DNA of 64,000 bases, from contig JALFNK010000004.1 in the NCBI GenBank assembly GCA_022782405.1, positions 62,001-126,000 on the forward strand, read 5' to 3'. The translations under genes were made by a program, and so were the position numbers. Below the pieces are notes generated by a model. That model saw nothing but the letters and a program-made list of their open reading frames with translations. It ran no database searches and had not been told where the DNA came from. This DNA is from Alistipes sp. (GTDB lineage: Bacteria; Bacteroidota; Bacteroidia; Bacteroidales; Rikenellaceae). Shown piece after piece: positions 41,107 through 50,418 of this stretch; position 1 is the first letter of the stretch; each line of letters opens with the position of its first letter.

Positions 41107-43737
41107 TCACTCCGTCAGGTGATAATACATGCCCAGCCAGTCGTAAGGCCATGCGGTAACCACCCGTTCGTCATCGAGGAACTTCAGAAAATCTTCCGTC
41201 GCGGGATGGCCTTCGTAGGGCGTATAGAATCCCCGCGTGCTGTTGCGCCAAACGGCCACATAGGCCAACTCCACCGGCTCGCCCGGATATCCGTAGATCG
41301 ACTTCAGGAGGCGTCCGGTAAACCATTCCGGATCATCTATGGACGCCTGGCCCGTCTCGGAAAGGGCCGCGACCTTGCCCGTGGCCCGGGCATAATCGGA
41401 GATGATCTTCAACCGCAGGTGGGCATGATCGAGGTTCTTCTCCGCATAACGGTACAGCCAGTAGTTGTCCAGAGCCACGATATCGACATACTCGTCCCCC
41501 GGATAACGCGTCAGATACTCCTCGGTCGTGGTAAAATTGATGTCCGGCGAGAAACAATAGATGAAATTGTGCACGCCGCACCGGTCGCGCAGATAGGTAA
41601 CCGTGAAGCGATACAGCTCCTTGAGCTCCTCCGGGGTGCAGGTCTTGCGGCCCCACCAGAACCAGTCGCCGTCGAATTCATGCCACGGACGGAAGATCAC
41701 CGGAATCAGCTCGCCGTTTTTGCCGACCAGCGTCCGGCTGTAGGCCGCAATGCGGTCCAGCATGGCTGTAAATTTCGCATGGTGCGACCCGCCGGGCAGA
41801 ATCCGCTCCACGACACGTTCGGAAGTATCGTAAAAGCTGCCGCCCGTAACCGGATTGGGCGCATGCCAGCAATAGGAGATCACTCCGCCCTCGTAAAAAG
41901 CCTGGCAGGTCAGGCGGCGCACCTTCTCCGCTTCGGGTTTCAGGTTGCCCTCCGCATCCACGATATCCATGAAATCCCAGCTGTAGAAGGCCGGTTTCTT
42001 CCCCGATATCCGCTCGATGTCGCTGCGCCCCGAGTCGTCGTTCCATCCGTATCCGGAGGCTGTGGCATCCTGCGCACCGAAGAGGAACCGCCCGCTGCGC
42101 GCGATCTTGTGCAGGTTGGCATACAGCGCCTTGACACGATAGGTCGCATCCGGATCGACCAGCTTGTAGGGATACTTCATCGGCCGGGGTTCGGAAGTCG
42201 CCGCATCGCATACGACCTGCTCGGCCCCGTCCAGAATCCAATAGCGGGAACCGACCTGCACATTCTCGAACTGCACGCCGCGGACGTTGCGCAGCAAGAC
42301 GTCGTACTGGCTCTCGTCGATCGCCACGTTGCGGAACGAGATCTGCTTCATGGGCTGCTCCGCAACGCCCAGCACCTGAATCGGATTTCCGTCGGCATGG
42401 GCGATATGGATATTCTCGAAACGGATGTTGCGCACGGGCAGCAGCTCCTCGGGCGCATAGGCCCCGGGCTGATAACCCGGAACCCAATACCAGACCGTAA
42501 CGTTGATTCCCCAACAGCCGGTATTCCGGATCTCGATATCCCGGAAATGGATATCCTCGACAGGACGCGTTCCGAAAGGACGGCTGCAGACATGCAGCCC
42601 CCGGTCGCTCTGCTCCACGACGCAATCCGTAAACCAGACGTTGCGCACGCCGGCCGGGACCTCCGCCCCGACGACCAGACCTCCGCCCCGGATGAACCGG
42701 CAGTGGCTGACATAGATATTCTCGGAAGGCTTGAGCACCCGCGTGCCGTCCTCCGCCGTATAGACCACCGATTTGATCGCAATGTTGTCGTCCTGCCCGT
42801 CGAGTTCCGACTCCAGCAGGTAGCAGTCCGACGACGAGTCGGGGTCCCATCCATCCGCATTGCTCAGGCCGAAACCAGCCGAAACCAGCCGGCAGGCGTA
42901 GGTGGTGAACCCGTCGCAGAGCAGCGGATGCACGTTCCAGGTGCAGGGATTCGTAATGGTTATGCCGTCCAGGGCCACGTTATCGCATCGGATGACGGGC
43001 ATGCCGTGGGACCGGGCCATGCGGCTCAGGTTGCGGGTCTGCTGGTCGGCCAGGACGCTGCCCTGGTTGTCGATCGTTCCGCCTCCGTATATGCGGATGT
43101 TTTCGTAACGGTCGCCGTACAGCTCGCCGATATTGAGCACACTGGAGAAGACCTCCTTGTCCCAGCCCTCATAGATGGTCCTGACCATGGGAAAATGGCC
43201 GAGGTTGTTCACGGCCCGCAGCGTCGCCCCTTCGGCAAGATGCAGGCTGATGTTGCTTTTCCGGATAAAAAGAGCCCCCGTCAGGTAATCTCCGGCCGGA
43301 ATATATACTTCCCCGTAAGGCGTACAGGCATCTATTGCCTGCTGGATGGCCTCCGTATCGAGGGTCTGCCCGTCGCCGCGGGCCCCGAAATCCCGGACAT
43401 CGAAAATCTCGGGTGCCGGCAAGGTCTTCAGTTCGACCGCCCGGGCCTCATGCTCCCGTCCGGAGGCATCCACGGCGCTGACCTTCACACGATAGGCCGA
43501 AGAGGGCCGCAATCCGGAGATGCGCAGGTTGTTGTGCTCCGTAACGCCGGCTTTACGTCCATTGACGCGTACCACATAATGGCGGATCGCTTCATAATCC
43601 TCGGGGAGCTCCCAAAATACCACGGCCTCCGTCGCCGAGGTCGTTCCCGGAAGGATACGCGGTTCGACGGGAGGATTCGCGACACCCGTCAGGTGCATGG
43701 CTCCGAGGCTCAGGCACATCAAAAGAAGTCTCTTCAT
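41107..43737 (-). CDS. GH28-GH26 fusion: polygalacturonase-like and mannanase domains in one exported protein
   Basis: 876 residues with signal peptide. A fibronectin type III-like domain (~25-108) is followed by a GH28 beta-helix (~112-540) and a GH26 barrel (~545-876). GH28 acid residues are Asp295 (SNADGWD), Asp316 and Asp317 (GQDDNIAIKS); the usual G-H-G is replaced by RGGG (350-353), so its substrate may differ from plain polygalacturonan. In GH26 the acid/base is Glu687 (RPWHEFDGDWFWW) and the nucleophile Glu794 (ALSETG), both intact. The protein would attack a pectic chain and beta-mannan together. The gene has a promoter of its own and lies in the susCD arm. Confidence 0.9.
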   Translation of the reverse strand: MKRLLLMCLSLGAMHLTGVANPPVEPRILPGTTSATEAVVFWELPEDYEAIRHYVVRVNGRKAGVTEHNNLRISGLRPSSAYRVKVSAVDASGREHEARAVELKTLPAPEIFDVRDFGARGDGQTLDTEAIQQAIDACTPYGEVYIPAGDYLTGALFIRKSNISLHLAEGATLRAVNNLGHFPMVRTIYEGWDKEVFSSVLNIGELYGDRYENIRIYGGGTIDNQGSVLADQQTRNLSRMARSHGMPVIRCDNVALDGITITNPCTWNVHPLLCDGFTTYACRLVSAGFGLSNADGWDPDSSSDCYLLESELDGQDDNIAIKSVVYTAEDGTRVLKPSENIYVSHCRFIRGGGLVVGAEVPAGVRNVWFTDCVVEQSDRGLHVCSRPFGTRPVEDIHFRDIEIRNTGCWGINVTVWYWVPGYQPGAYAPEELLPVRNIRFENIHIAHADGNPIQVLGVAEQPMKQISFRNVAIDESQYDVLLRNVRGVQFENVQVGSRYWILDGAEQVVCDAATSEPRPMKYPYKLVDPDATYRVKALYANLHKIARSGRFLFGAQDATASGYGWNDDSGRSDIERISGKKPAFYSWDFMDIVDAEGNLKPEAEKVRRLTCQAFYEGGVISYCWHAPNPVTGGSFYDTSERVVERILPGGSHHAKFTAMLDRIAAYSRTLVGKNGELIPVIFRPWHEFDGDWFWWGRKTCTPEELKELYRFTVTYLRDRCGVHNFIYCFSPDINFTTTEEYLTRYPGDEYVDIVALDNYWLYRYAEKNLDHAHLRLKIISDYARATGKVAALSETGQASIDDPEWFTGRLLKSIYGYPGEPVELAYVAVWRNSTRGFYTPYEGHPATEDFLKFLDDERVVTAWPYDWLGMYYHLTE

Positions 43738-43774
43738 GGTTCAGGTCGTTTATCGCATGTTGCGCCGGTATGCA

Positions 43775-43806
43775 CAAATATAAAAAGGGCGGAGCAGATT
43801 TCCGAA
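43775..43806 (-). promoter_or_regulatory. Promoter of the GH28-GH26 gene
   Basis: Minus-strand TTCG, a 20-base spacer and TATATTTG (43775-43782), 37 bases before the ATG: an internal promoter of the leftward arm. Confidence 0.55.
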
Positions 43807-43820
43807 CGTCGGGGCCGAAT

Positions 43821-43848
43821 TGGCTAACAGAATGGCAGCAATGGCTAA
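43821..43848 (-). promoter_or_regulatory. Direct repeats TTAGCCA spaced 21 bp, putative AraC-type operator
   Basis: On the minus strand TTAGCCA occurs at 43842-43848 and 43821-43827, 21 bp apart (two helical turns), about 53-80 bases upstream of the transcription start predicted for the GH28-GH26 gene. AraC-family activators typically use such direct repeats. An AraC-type gene lies at 63392. Confidence 0.4.
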
Positions 43849-43909
43849 ACGAGTACCATATCCGCGGGATACGGACCGTACCGCCGCTGCGGGCTTTTCC
43901 GGAAGCGGC

Positions 43910-44827
43910 CTACGGTTCGCAGCCCACAGGCCCGAGCCATACGGACAGGCGGCGGATGCAGGCCCGGCGGGCCGCTTCGCGGCAAAGCTCCGCTTCACGG
44001 GGTGTCAGCGCGTAGGGAGTACCCTCCAGCCGGCAGTCGTTTTCCGCAAGGGTCGTTCCGAAAACCGGAGCCACGAGCGCCTGGAACCAGGTACAGGCCG
44101 CCGTATAGCGGCCTGCTCCCAGACCGAGATGATAGCCGTCGCGTGTCAGTTCGAGCGAATCACACAGCTCCGTATGCCGCAGATTCTGGATCGCCGTGCC
44201 CGACGGGATCACCACATCGACGGGACGCTCCTCCTGAAGCCGCCGCACCGAAGAGGTGATCGCCTCGTACATCCGCTGCGGATCCCGCCCGTAACGCACG
44301 AAATCCCCGTGATCCGAGGTGCCGGCATAGGCCCAGGTCTGCTGCCAGGCGATGCAGGCCCCGGCATGGGGGCAATGCCACCGCACGATCCCGACCAGAC
44401 GGTCGAACCAGGGCTGATAGGATTCATAGAGGCCCGAAAGGCCCGAAACCTGCTGCAGGACGACGATGTCCCACCGTTCGTCGGTCAGTCCGTCGAGCAG
44501 CGTCGCCTGTTCGGAGATCGTCTCCCAGCGGTTTTCGGTCGATTTGTAATAGATGTAGGAGGCATTCCCGGCCTCGTATTCCCGGCAGTGGCGTTCGAGC
44601 GAGCAGCCCCCGATGTAGAGCCGCCCCAGCACGACATTCCGGATGCCCGCCGCTTCGAGCAGCTCGGGAAGATAGGCCATGCCGTCGTCCGTGAAGCTGT
44701 TGCCCACGCCGAGGATCCGCAGCGTATCGGGCCGCTGCGGGAGCGGATAATTGACATAATCCTGTGCCGACAGCCGGCCGCAGCCGAAGCACAGGAGAAG
44801 AAGGAAAAGACAGAATGAATGTTTCAT
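43910..44827 (-). CDS. DUF4886 protein, SGNH-hydrolase-like
   Basis: A 305-residue exported protein; I start at MKHSFCLFLLLLCFGCGRLS (44827), a signal peptide, as the upstream extension reads through a hairpin. LRILGVGNSFTDDGMAYL contains the Ser of an SGNH-type block I, VVLQQVSGL resembles block III, and ELTRDGYHLGLGAGRYTAAC carries a D-x-x-H pair near the C-terminus. This fits DUF4886, found in many Bacteroidetes polysaccharide loci and thought to be an esterase. Its place in the susCD arm suggests removal of an ester from mannan or pectin; the exact bond is not known. Confidence 0.8.
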   Translation of the reverse strand: MKHSFCLFLLLLCFGCGRLSAQDYVNYPLPQRPDTLRILGVGNSFTDDGMAYLPELLEAAGIRNVVLGRLYIGGCSLERHCREYEAGNASYIYYKSTENRWETISEQATLLDGLTDERWDIVVLQQVSGLSGLYESYQPWFDRLVGIVRWHCPHAGACIAWQQTWAYAGTSDHGDFVRYGRDPQRMYEAITSSVRRLQEERPVDVVIPSGTAIQNLRHTELCDSLELTRDGYHLGLGAGRYTAACTWFQALVAPVFGTTLAENDCRLEGTPYALTPREAELCREAARRACIRRLSVWLGPVGCEP

Positions 44828-44880
44828 GGTGTTCCGTTTTTGGGCGTTCCGATCCTGATGTTGAATATTGACGGCTGCAA

Positions 44881-44920
44881 CAACATGAAGACAGGACCAT
44901 CCGGTCCTGTCTTCATGTTG
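44881..44920 (-). other. 18-bp perfect hairpin between susD and the enzyme genes
   Basis: CAACATGAAGACAGGACC pairs without mismatch with GGTCCTGTCTTCATGTTG around ATCC, between the susD stop and the DUF4886 start. No U-run follows on the transcribed strand, so partial termination or 3'-end protection of the susCD message is more likely than full termination. Confidence 0.65.
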
Positions 44921-44938
44921 CAGCATCGCTTCGGGGCA

Positions 44939-46696
44939 TCAATAGCCCGGGTTGTTCTCGCCGAAGAGCGGGTTGGAGGTAAGCTCGGCACGCGGCACGG
45001 CCGTCAGCAGCGCACTCTCGGCACGCACGAGCGATACGGCCTCGCCCGAGGAGTTGATGATCATCTTCGTGGCATTCATCACGTTAAGATACATGCCCCA
45101 GCGGATCAGGTCGAAACGGCGGTTGAACTCCTGCAGGAACTCGATGCCGCGCTCCTGGAAGATGTAGCTGCGCAGCAGCTCCTTGTCCGTCTCGTTGTAA
45201 CGCTTGGCATGGGCGCGGTCGCGGATGACGTTCAGGTCGGCGCATGCCTCCTGGGGACGATCCAGCTCGTTGAGCGCCTCGGCACGCAGCAGGTAGGCCT
45301 CGGCATTGCGGATCAGGATGATGTCGAAGGCGTTTTTCGAGCTGCCCTGTTCATAGACCGGAACGGGGTTCGTGATGTCGCTGCCCATGTAGTACTTGGT
45401 CAGGTAGGCGGCCGGGCGGTACCATCCCGTCTCCGAACGGGGACCGTCCTTGACATACTCGTCGCTGTCGTCGGGCTTCATGCCGTCGGGAGCCGTATTG
45501 TAGTGCATGTCGCCCGAGGGAAAGCGGTACCACTGCTTGCCGGCCTCGTAGGTGCCGTTCTTCCAGTAGTGGAAGACGCCGTCGGTGGCACGCGTGTCGT
45601 TCTGGTCGGAGTTGATGTCGTAGTCGAACATCTGCCAGCAGCCGTCCGAAATGGCCACATAACCGCCGCCGCCATAGGCTGCCGGCGTGTAGTACCACGG
45701 GCCGCCCTCCGTACGGAAGTCGTCCATCTCATAACCGGCGATACCCCAGACGAACTCCTTGTTGCGGTAGTTGGCACTGCCCCAGAGGTTCTTCCATTCG
45801 GGCATCAGGTCGAAGTCGATGCCGCGGCGCTTGATGACCGAATCGCACTGCACCTTGGCCAGCTCGTAGAGCTCCTCGGCGTCGAACGACGCATAACCGT
45901 CCTCCATGCGCGAACCCATGACCTTCTGCGTCGTGAACTTCGTCCAGACGTTCGGCACGGGGTTGGCGTCGATCGTCTCGGAGGTCTGCGACGACTGGTC
46001 GCAGATGTCGGCGTACATCGTTACGCCCTCTCCGGCCAGCTTGCCCGAAGCCATCGTACAGTAGACGCGGGCCAGCAGGATGCGGGCCGCCGTACGGTCG
46101 GCATGACCCCAGCCGCCCACGACGCCCTGGCTGGGATAATAGAGGTGCTCGATCGCCTTCGTGAGGTCATCGACGATCACCTCGTACACGTCGGGCACGG
46201 AAGAGCGCGGGCAGGCGTCATCCGTGATGGAGGTAAGACGCAGGGGAACCGGGCCGTACATGCGGACCAGGTGGAAATAGGCCCAGGCGCGCAGGAACAA
46301 TACCTCGCCGTAGCGCTGCTCGATCGACGGAACCGAGAGGTCCGCCCCTTCGAGCGCCTCCTTTGCGGCGTTGCAGCGGCTGATGATGCGGTAGAAGACG
46401 TTGAACAGGTCCGAATCGCCGTCATAACCCCAGTGGGTCGTTACATTGCCCTGGCCTGCACCCGATACGACCCACAGCGGCGCCGAGTTCAGGTCGTGGT
46501 CCATGTCGGTCCACTCCTGATAGGTCTTTTTCATCATGTAGGAGCTCCAGAACGTGTTGTAGATACCCGTTACGAGCTGCTCGGCACCCTGGGGATCCTT
46601 GGCCAGCGCCTCGGCGTTCTGCTGATAGGGCACCTCCTCCAGGCTGCACGATGCGAGCAGCGTGGCAAGAGCAATGGATATGATTGTTTTTTTCAT
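44939..46696 (-). CDS. susD: SusD/RagB-family nutrient-binding outer-membrane lipoprotein
   Basis: A 585-residue lipoprotein (lipobox LLASC, mature end SLEEVPYQQN) of the SusD alpha-helical family. The TPR-like N-terminal helices contain VLFLRAWAYFHLVRMYGPVP, the most typical SusD stretch, and the end has QERGIEFLQEFNRRFDLIRWG. SusD caps the SusC barrel on the cell surface and binds the oligosaccharide to be imported, here predicted to be manno-oligosaccharides. It lies 12 bases after susC. Confidence 0.95.
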   Translation of the reverse strand: MKKTIISIALATLLASCSLEEVPYQQNAEALAKDPQGAEQLVTGIYNTFWSSYMMKKTYQEWTDMDHDLNSAPLWVVSGAGQGNVTTHWGYDGDSDLFNVFYRIISRCNAAKEALEGADLSVPSIEQRYGEVLFLRAWAYFHLVRMYGPVPLRLTSITDDACPRSSVPDVYEVIVDDLTKAIEHLYYPSQGVVGGWGHADRTAARILLARVYCTMASGKLAGEGVTMYADICDQSSQTSETIDANPVPNVWTKFTTQKVMGSRMEDGYASFDAEELYELAKVQCDSVIKRRGIDFDLMPEWKNLWGSANYRNKEFVWGIAGYEMDDFRTEGGPWYYTPAAYGGGGYVAISDGCWQMFDYDINSDQNDTRATDGVFHYWKNGTYEAGKQWYRFPSGDMHYNTAPDGMKPDDSDEYVKDGPRSETGWYRPAAYLTKYYMGSDITNPVPVYEQGSSKNAFDIILIRNAEAYLLRAEALNELDRPQEACADLNVIRDRAHAKRYNETDKELLRSYIFQERGIEFLQEFNRRFDLIRWGMYLNVMNATKMIINSSGEAVSLVRAESALLTAVPRAELTSNPLFGENNPGY

Positions 46697-46708
46697 CTTT
46701 GTGGTCTG

Positions 46709-49700
46709 TTAGAAAGTGAGATTTACACCGAAAATAAAGGAACGCGATTGCGGATAGGCGCCGCTGTCGATACCGCGGGTCTGCGGGTCGGAACCGAACG
46801 AGTTTACTTCGGGATCGTAACCCGAGTAGTCGGTCAGCGTCCAGAGGTTGTTGCCCGAGAGCGAAATACGCAGGCTGCCGATACCCTTGATCGGGTTTTC
46901 GAAGGTGTAGCCGATGCTTACCGAACGCAGCTTCAGGTAGGAACCGTCCTCGAAATAACGCTTCGAAACGCGTACCGTACGGTCGTAGGTCGTATAGTTC
47001 TTCGGGGCCGTACCGTCGGGATTTTCGGGGCTCCACGACTCCTTGAGAATATCCACCGGCATGTTGCGCGACTCACCGACGTTGTACCAGCGGATGAGCG
47101 GCTGGTTGAGGATCAGGTTGCCGTGAACGCCCTGGAAGAGCACGTTCAGATCGAAGCCCTTGTACGAGAAGGAGGTGTTGAAACCGTAGGTGTATTTCGG
47201 GCTCGTCTCGCCGATGTAGTCGATGTCGTTGTCGGTGATCTCGTCATCGCCGTCGAGGTCCTTGTAACGGATCTCTCCCAGCCAGTTCTTGTCGATGAGC
47301 TTCTCGGTGGCATCGTCGTACGAATCGACCGTATAGCCCGGATAGAGCTTCTGGAACTGGGCGCTGTTGATGATCTCCTCGCGCGAACTCCAGATGCCGT
47401 CCTCGACGAAGCCCATGATCTGGCCGATGGGGCGGCCCTCCTCGAGTACGAAGGGCTTGAAGGAGTTCCACAGCGTGTTGGGGAACTGGCGGTCGGTGCC
47501 GAGCTCGACGATCTTGTTCTCGTTGAAGGCGATGTTACCGCCGATGGACCAGTGCATGTCGCTGCGTGTGATGATGTTGGCGTTGAGCGAGATCTCGAGG
47601 CCCTGGTTCAGCACCGATCCGAAGTTGTCGAGCACGCGGCTCAAACCCGTCGAGGTGGCCTTCTGGCGCTGCTGCAGCAGGTCCTTGGTCATCTTGCGGT
47701 AGACATCGACGGTCAGATCGATGCGGTTGAAGAGCTGCAGGTCGATACCGGCGTCGTGCTGGTAGGTGGTCTCCCACTTCAGCTTCTTGTTGCCCGGGCT
47801 GTAGATATCGGTGGCATAACCGTTGATCACCGTACCGCCGAAGGGATAGTTTGCGGCGGTCATGTTCGCGAAGGTCGCATAGGAACTGATCGCCTGGTTG
47901 CCCGACATACCGTAGCTGTAACGCAGCTTGAGGTTGGTGATGATCTCGCGGGCGCGGCCCTCCATGAACTTCTCCTCCGAGAGACGCCACGACACGCCGA
48001 CCGAGGGGAAGAAGGCGCCGCGGTTGCCCTTGGTGAACTTGCTCGAATAGTCTTCGCGGGCGGTGAAGGTTACATAGTAGCGGTTGTCGTAGTTGTAGGC
48101 GGCGCGCATGATGATCGAGAAGAGCTGCGACTCACCCTTCGACGAAGTGGCCGAAACCAGCTCGCCGGCATCGCCCAGCAGCCATCCGTTCGTCAGGTCC
48201 GAGCCGAAGCCCTGCACCGCTACGGATTTGTTGTACCAGTTCGAGGACTCCCACGAGGTACCCAGCGTGGCGCTGATGTTGTGCTTGCCGAAGTCGCGGT
48301 TGTACATCAGCAGGTTGTCGAAGACGAGCGACGTCCAGGAGTTGTCGCCGGCGGCCGACTTGCCGTTGATCGGCTCGCGGCCCTCCCACAGATCGCGGTT
48401 GTAGTACTGGTTGGCGTAGTTCAGCGAGGCGCTGTAGCCCAGCGAAGTCTTGAACATCAATCCCTTGGCCAGGGTGATCAGTGCGTAGTTCGACGTATAG
48501 ATATTGTAGTTCTTGTTCTGGTTGAGGGCATTGGCATAGTCCACCGGATTGGTTACCATCTGGTAGCCGTCGCGGTCGAGCAGCGGGTCGTCCATCGTAT
48601 AGGTCGAGGGGAAGTAGAGTGCCGAACGGATCACGCCCTCGTTACCGTTGTTCCACGAGTTGGTGGCGTTCTTCAGCATGTTCGACAGCGAATAGGAGAA
48701 GTTGGTCGAGGTGCCGAACTTGATCCAGCGCTTGAGCTGCTTGTTCACGTTGGCCTTGAAATTGTAACGCGAGTAGTCCGAGTTGATGATCGTACCCTGC
48801 TGCCGCAGCATGCCGCCGCTGAACGAATAGTCGAGGCCCTTGCCCGAGCCGCTGATGTTGAGGTTCAGGTCGTGGCTCACGGCCGTGCGGAAGATCTGAT
48901 CCTGCCAGTAGGTGTGGTTCGAGGCGTCGAAATCCTCGGGGCCTTTCGAATATTCGCCCGTCTCCTCGTTCATGAAACCCGGATAGGGAAGCGTGCTCGG
49001 CGAGAAGGAGGTCATACCGTTGATGAGCTGTGTGTTGATGTAGGCCTGGTTCTGATACTCGGCATACTCGCGCGGCGAGAGCATCTGCAGTTTCTTGGTT
49101 ACCGACGCCACGGAGAGCGTATAGTTGAGGTTGATCTTCGCCTCGCCGCTCTGACCCGACTTGGTGGTGATGAGCACGACGCCGTTCGAACCGCGCGATC
49201 CGTAGATGGCCGTCGAGGAGGCGTCCTTGAGTACCTCGATCGACTCGATGTCGGCCGGGTTGAGGAACGAGAGGGCATTGCGCGAGGAGATGTTGTCCGA
49301 GTCGAGCGAAATCGACTCCTGGCTGTTCGAGGTGGTCATCGGCACACCGTCGATCACATAGAGCGGCTCGGTATTTCCCAGGAAGGAGTTGGTACCGCGG
49401 ATCTGGATCGAGATGCCGCCGCCGGGGGCACCGTCGCTCGCCAGCACGTTCACACCGGCGACGCGGCCCTGCATACCCTGCTGGGCGTTCATCGGGCTGG
49501 ATTTCATCAGGTCGCTCGACTTGACCGAAGCGACGGAGCCCGTCAGGTCGCTCTTCTTCACGGCACCGTAACCGATCACGACGATCTCGTCGATATTCTC
49601 GGCATCGGGCTGCAGGCGGATCTTCAGATCACCGGTCCCGGTGAGGGACACCGTTTGCGATACATATCCTATAAAGCTGACATCAAGCGTCTTGACCGAA

Positions 49701-49903
49701 GAAGGAATGGACAGCTGGAACTTTCCTTCGGCACCGCTCGTGGTACCGATCTGGGTCCCCGTGGCAATTACCGTGGCACCGATCAGAGGCTCGTTGGTCG
49801 TTCCGTCGATGATCGTGCCCGATATGTTCTTGTCGTTTTGGGCATATCCCGCAAGGATTCCCGACCACAGGAACATGAAACACAACGTAATGATTCGTTT
49901 CAT
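46709..49903 (-). CDS. susC: SusC/RagA-family TonB-dependent outer-membrane transporter
   Basis: A 1064-residue outer-membrane barrel that imports oligosaccharides with TonB energy. Signal peptide MKRIITLCFMFLWSGILAGYA; a carboxypeptidase-D-like domain (ISGTIIDGTTNEPLIGATVI) at ~28-105; the TonB-box region DEIVVIGYGAVKKSDLTGSV; a plug domain with GRVAGVNVLASDGAPGGG and SIQIRGTNSFLGNTEPLYVI; and the beta-barrel ending in SFIFGVNLTF with terminal Phe. It heads the leftward arm of the mannan locus and is divergent from the surface glycan-binding protein gene. Confidence 0.97.
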   Translation of the reverse strand: MKRIITLCFMFLWSGILAGYAQNDKNISGTIIDGTTNEPLIGATVIATGTQIGTTSGAEGKFQLSIPSSVKTLDVSFIGYVSQTVSLTGTGDLKIRLQPDAENIDEIVVIGYGAVKKSDLTGSVASVKSSDLMKSSPMNAQQGMQGRVAGVNVLASDGAPGGGISIQIRGTNSFLGNTEPLYVIDGVPMTTSNSQESISLDSDNISSRNALSFLNPADIESIEVLKDASSTAIYGSRGSNGVVLITTKSGQSGEAKINLNYTLSVASVTKKLQMLSPREYAEYQNQAYINTQLINGMTSFSPSTLPYPGFMNEETGEYSKGPEDFDASNHTYWQDQIFRTAVSHDLNLNISGSGKGLDYSFSGGMLRQQGTIINSDYSRYNFKANVNKQLKRWIKFGTSTNFSYSLSNMLKNATNSWNNGNEGVIRSALYFPSTYTMDDPLLDRDGYQMVTNPVDYANALNQNKNYNIYTSNYALITLAKGLMFKTSLGYSASLNYANQYYNRDLWEGREPINGKSAAGDNSWTSLVFDNLLMYNRDFGKHNISATLGTSWESSNWYNKSVAVQGFGSDLTNGWLLGDAGELVSATSSKGESQLFSIIMRAAYNYDNRYYVTFTAREDYSSKFTKGNRGAFFPSVGVSWRLSEEKFMEGRAREIITNLKLRYSYGMSGNQAISSYATFANMTAANYPFGGTVINGYATDIYSPGNKKLKWETTYQHDAGIDLQLFNRIDLTVDVYRKMTKDLLQQRQKATSTGLSRVLDNFGSVLNQGLEISLNANIITRSDMHWSIGGNIAFNENKIVELGTDRQFPNTLWNSFKPFVLEEGRPIGQIMGFVEDGIWSSREEIINSAQFQKLYPGYTVDSYDDATEKLIDKNWLGEIRYKDLDGDDEITDNDIDYIGETSPKYTYGFNTSFSYKGFDLNVLFQGVHGNLILNQPLIRWYNVGESRNMPVDILKESWSPENPDGTAPKNYTTYDRTVRVSKRYFEDGSYLKLRSVSIGYTFENPIKGIGSLRISLSGNNLWTLTDYSGYDPEVNSFGSDPQTRGIDSGAYPQSRSFIFGVNLTF

Positions 49904-49999
49904 TCGTAGAAGTTTTAAGTCAATACAAGATGGTTTTAAATGTTAGACTTTGACATGGTTTTTCGGTTGGCAGGAGTGTCGGTCCCTGGTTTTGTAGGA

Positions 50000-50028
50000 C
50001 AAAATTAGGCTTTTTTATGGCATGCAAT
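50000..50028 (-). promoter_or_regulatory. Promoter of the susCD arm
   Basis: Minus-strand ATTG (50025-50028), a 17-base spacer and TAATTTTG (50000-50007); the -7 element fits well, the spacer is a little short. Confidence 0.55.
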
Positions 50029-50160
50029 TGATGGTAATACACTAAACTATGATACTTTCATAACAATCCCGTGAATTTTCCACTTCGGAAGAATGGAAAT
50101 GAATCGACACCCGGAAGAATATCCGCACTGTCGGAATCCCCCTATTTTTTATCACACATA

Positions 50161-50176
50161 TTAATATATATATTAA
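50161..50176. promoter_or_regulatory. AT palindrome midway between the divergent promoters
   Basis: TTAATATATATATTAA is a perfect 16-base palindrome, roughly 145-175 bases upstream of both predicted transcription starts. It could be a shared activator site or only a bendable AT tract. Confidence 0.3.
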
Positions 50177-50274
50177 CAGGTTGCAAAGATGCAGCCTCGA
50201 AAATACAAACCCGTTGGCAAATACGAGAAACATCGGCAATGCCGCAAAAATCCGACAAAAAAGCAGCGCAAAAA

Positions 50275-50306
50275 TTTGCATATGTCGCCGCAGTATTATA
50301 CTTTTG
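50275..50306 (+). promoter_or_regulatory. Promoter of the rightward arm of the mannan locus
   Basis: TTTG (50275-50278), a 20-base spacer and TACTTTTG (50299-50306): a full Bacteroidetes consensus about 112 bases before the lipoprotein ATG. Confidence 0.8.
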
Positions 50307-50418
50307 TATCGTAAACCTTGATTCAACCCGGTCGTTTACATGCTTTGCGCATCGGTTTTTTGTCGGTTGGTTGCGTTCATGTCGGTCCGAAGCTAAACCC
50401 AAAAACAACCGCAAAAAC

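Larger units (their letters stand above)
49904..50418. other. Divergent control region of the mannan locus (about 515 bases, no gene)
   Basis: This AT-rich stretch separates susC (leftward) from the glycan-binding lipoprotein (rightward). It holds a promoter for each arm (50000-50028 and 50275-50306), an AT palindrome between them (50161-50176), a ~90-base leader for susC and a ~105-base leader for the other arm. The reading frame that is open from 50071 into the lipoprotein gene has no protein character before 50419. Confidence 0.7.

Noticed and set aside
44819..49909. A 1696-codon open frame on the plus strand across susD and susC
   Set aside because: It is the mirror of two certain minus-strand genes. 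The translation is rich in Arg, Val, His, Asp and Gly with no domain; it comes from G/C bias at third codon positions.
50071..50418. N-terminal extension of the glycan-binding lipoprotein
   Set aside because: The frame is open, but it spans the promoter at 50275-50306; a perfect lipoprotein signal begins at 50419.
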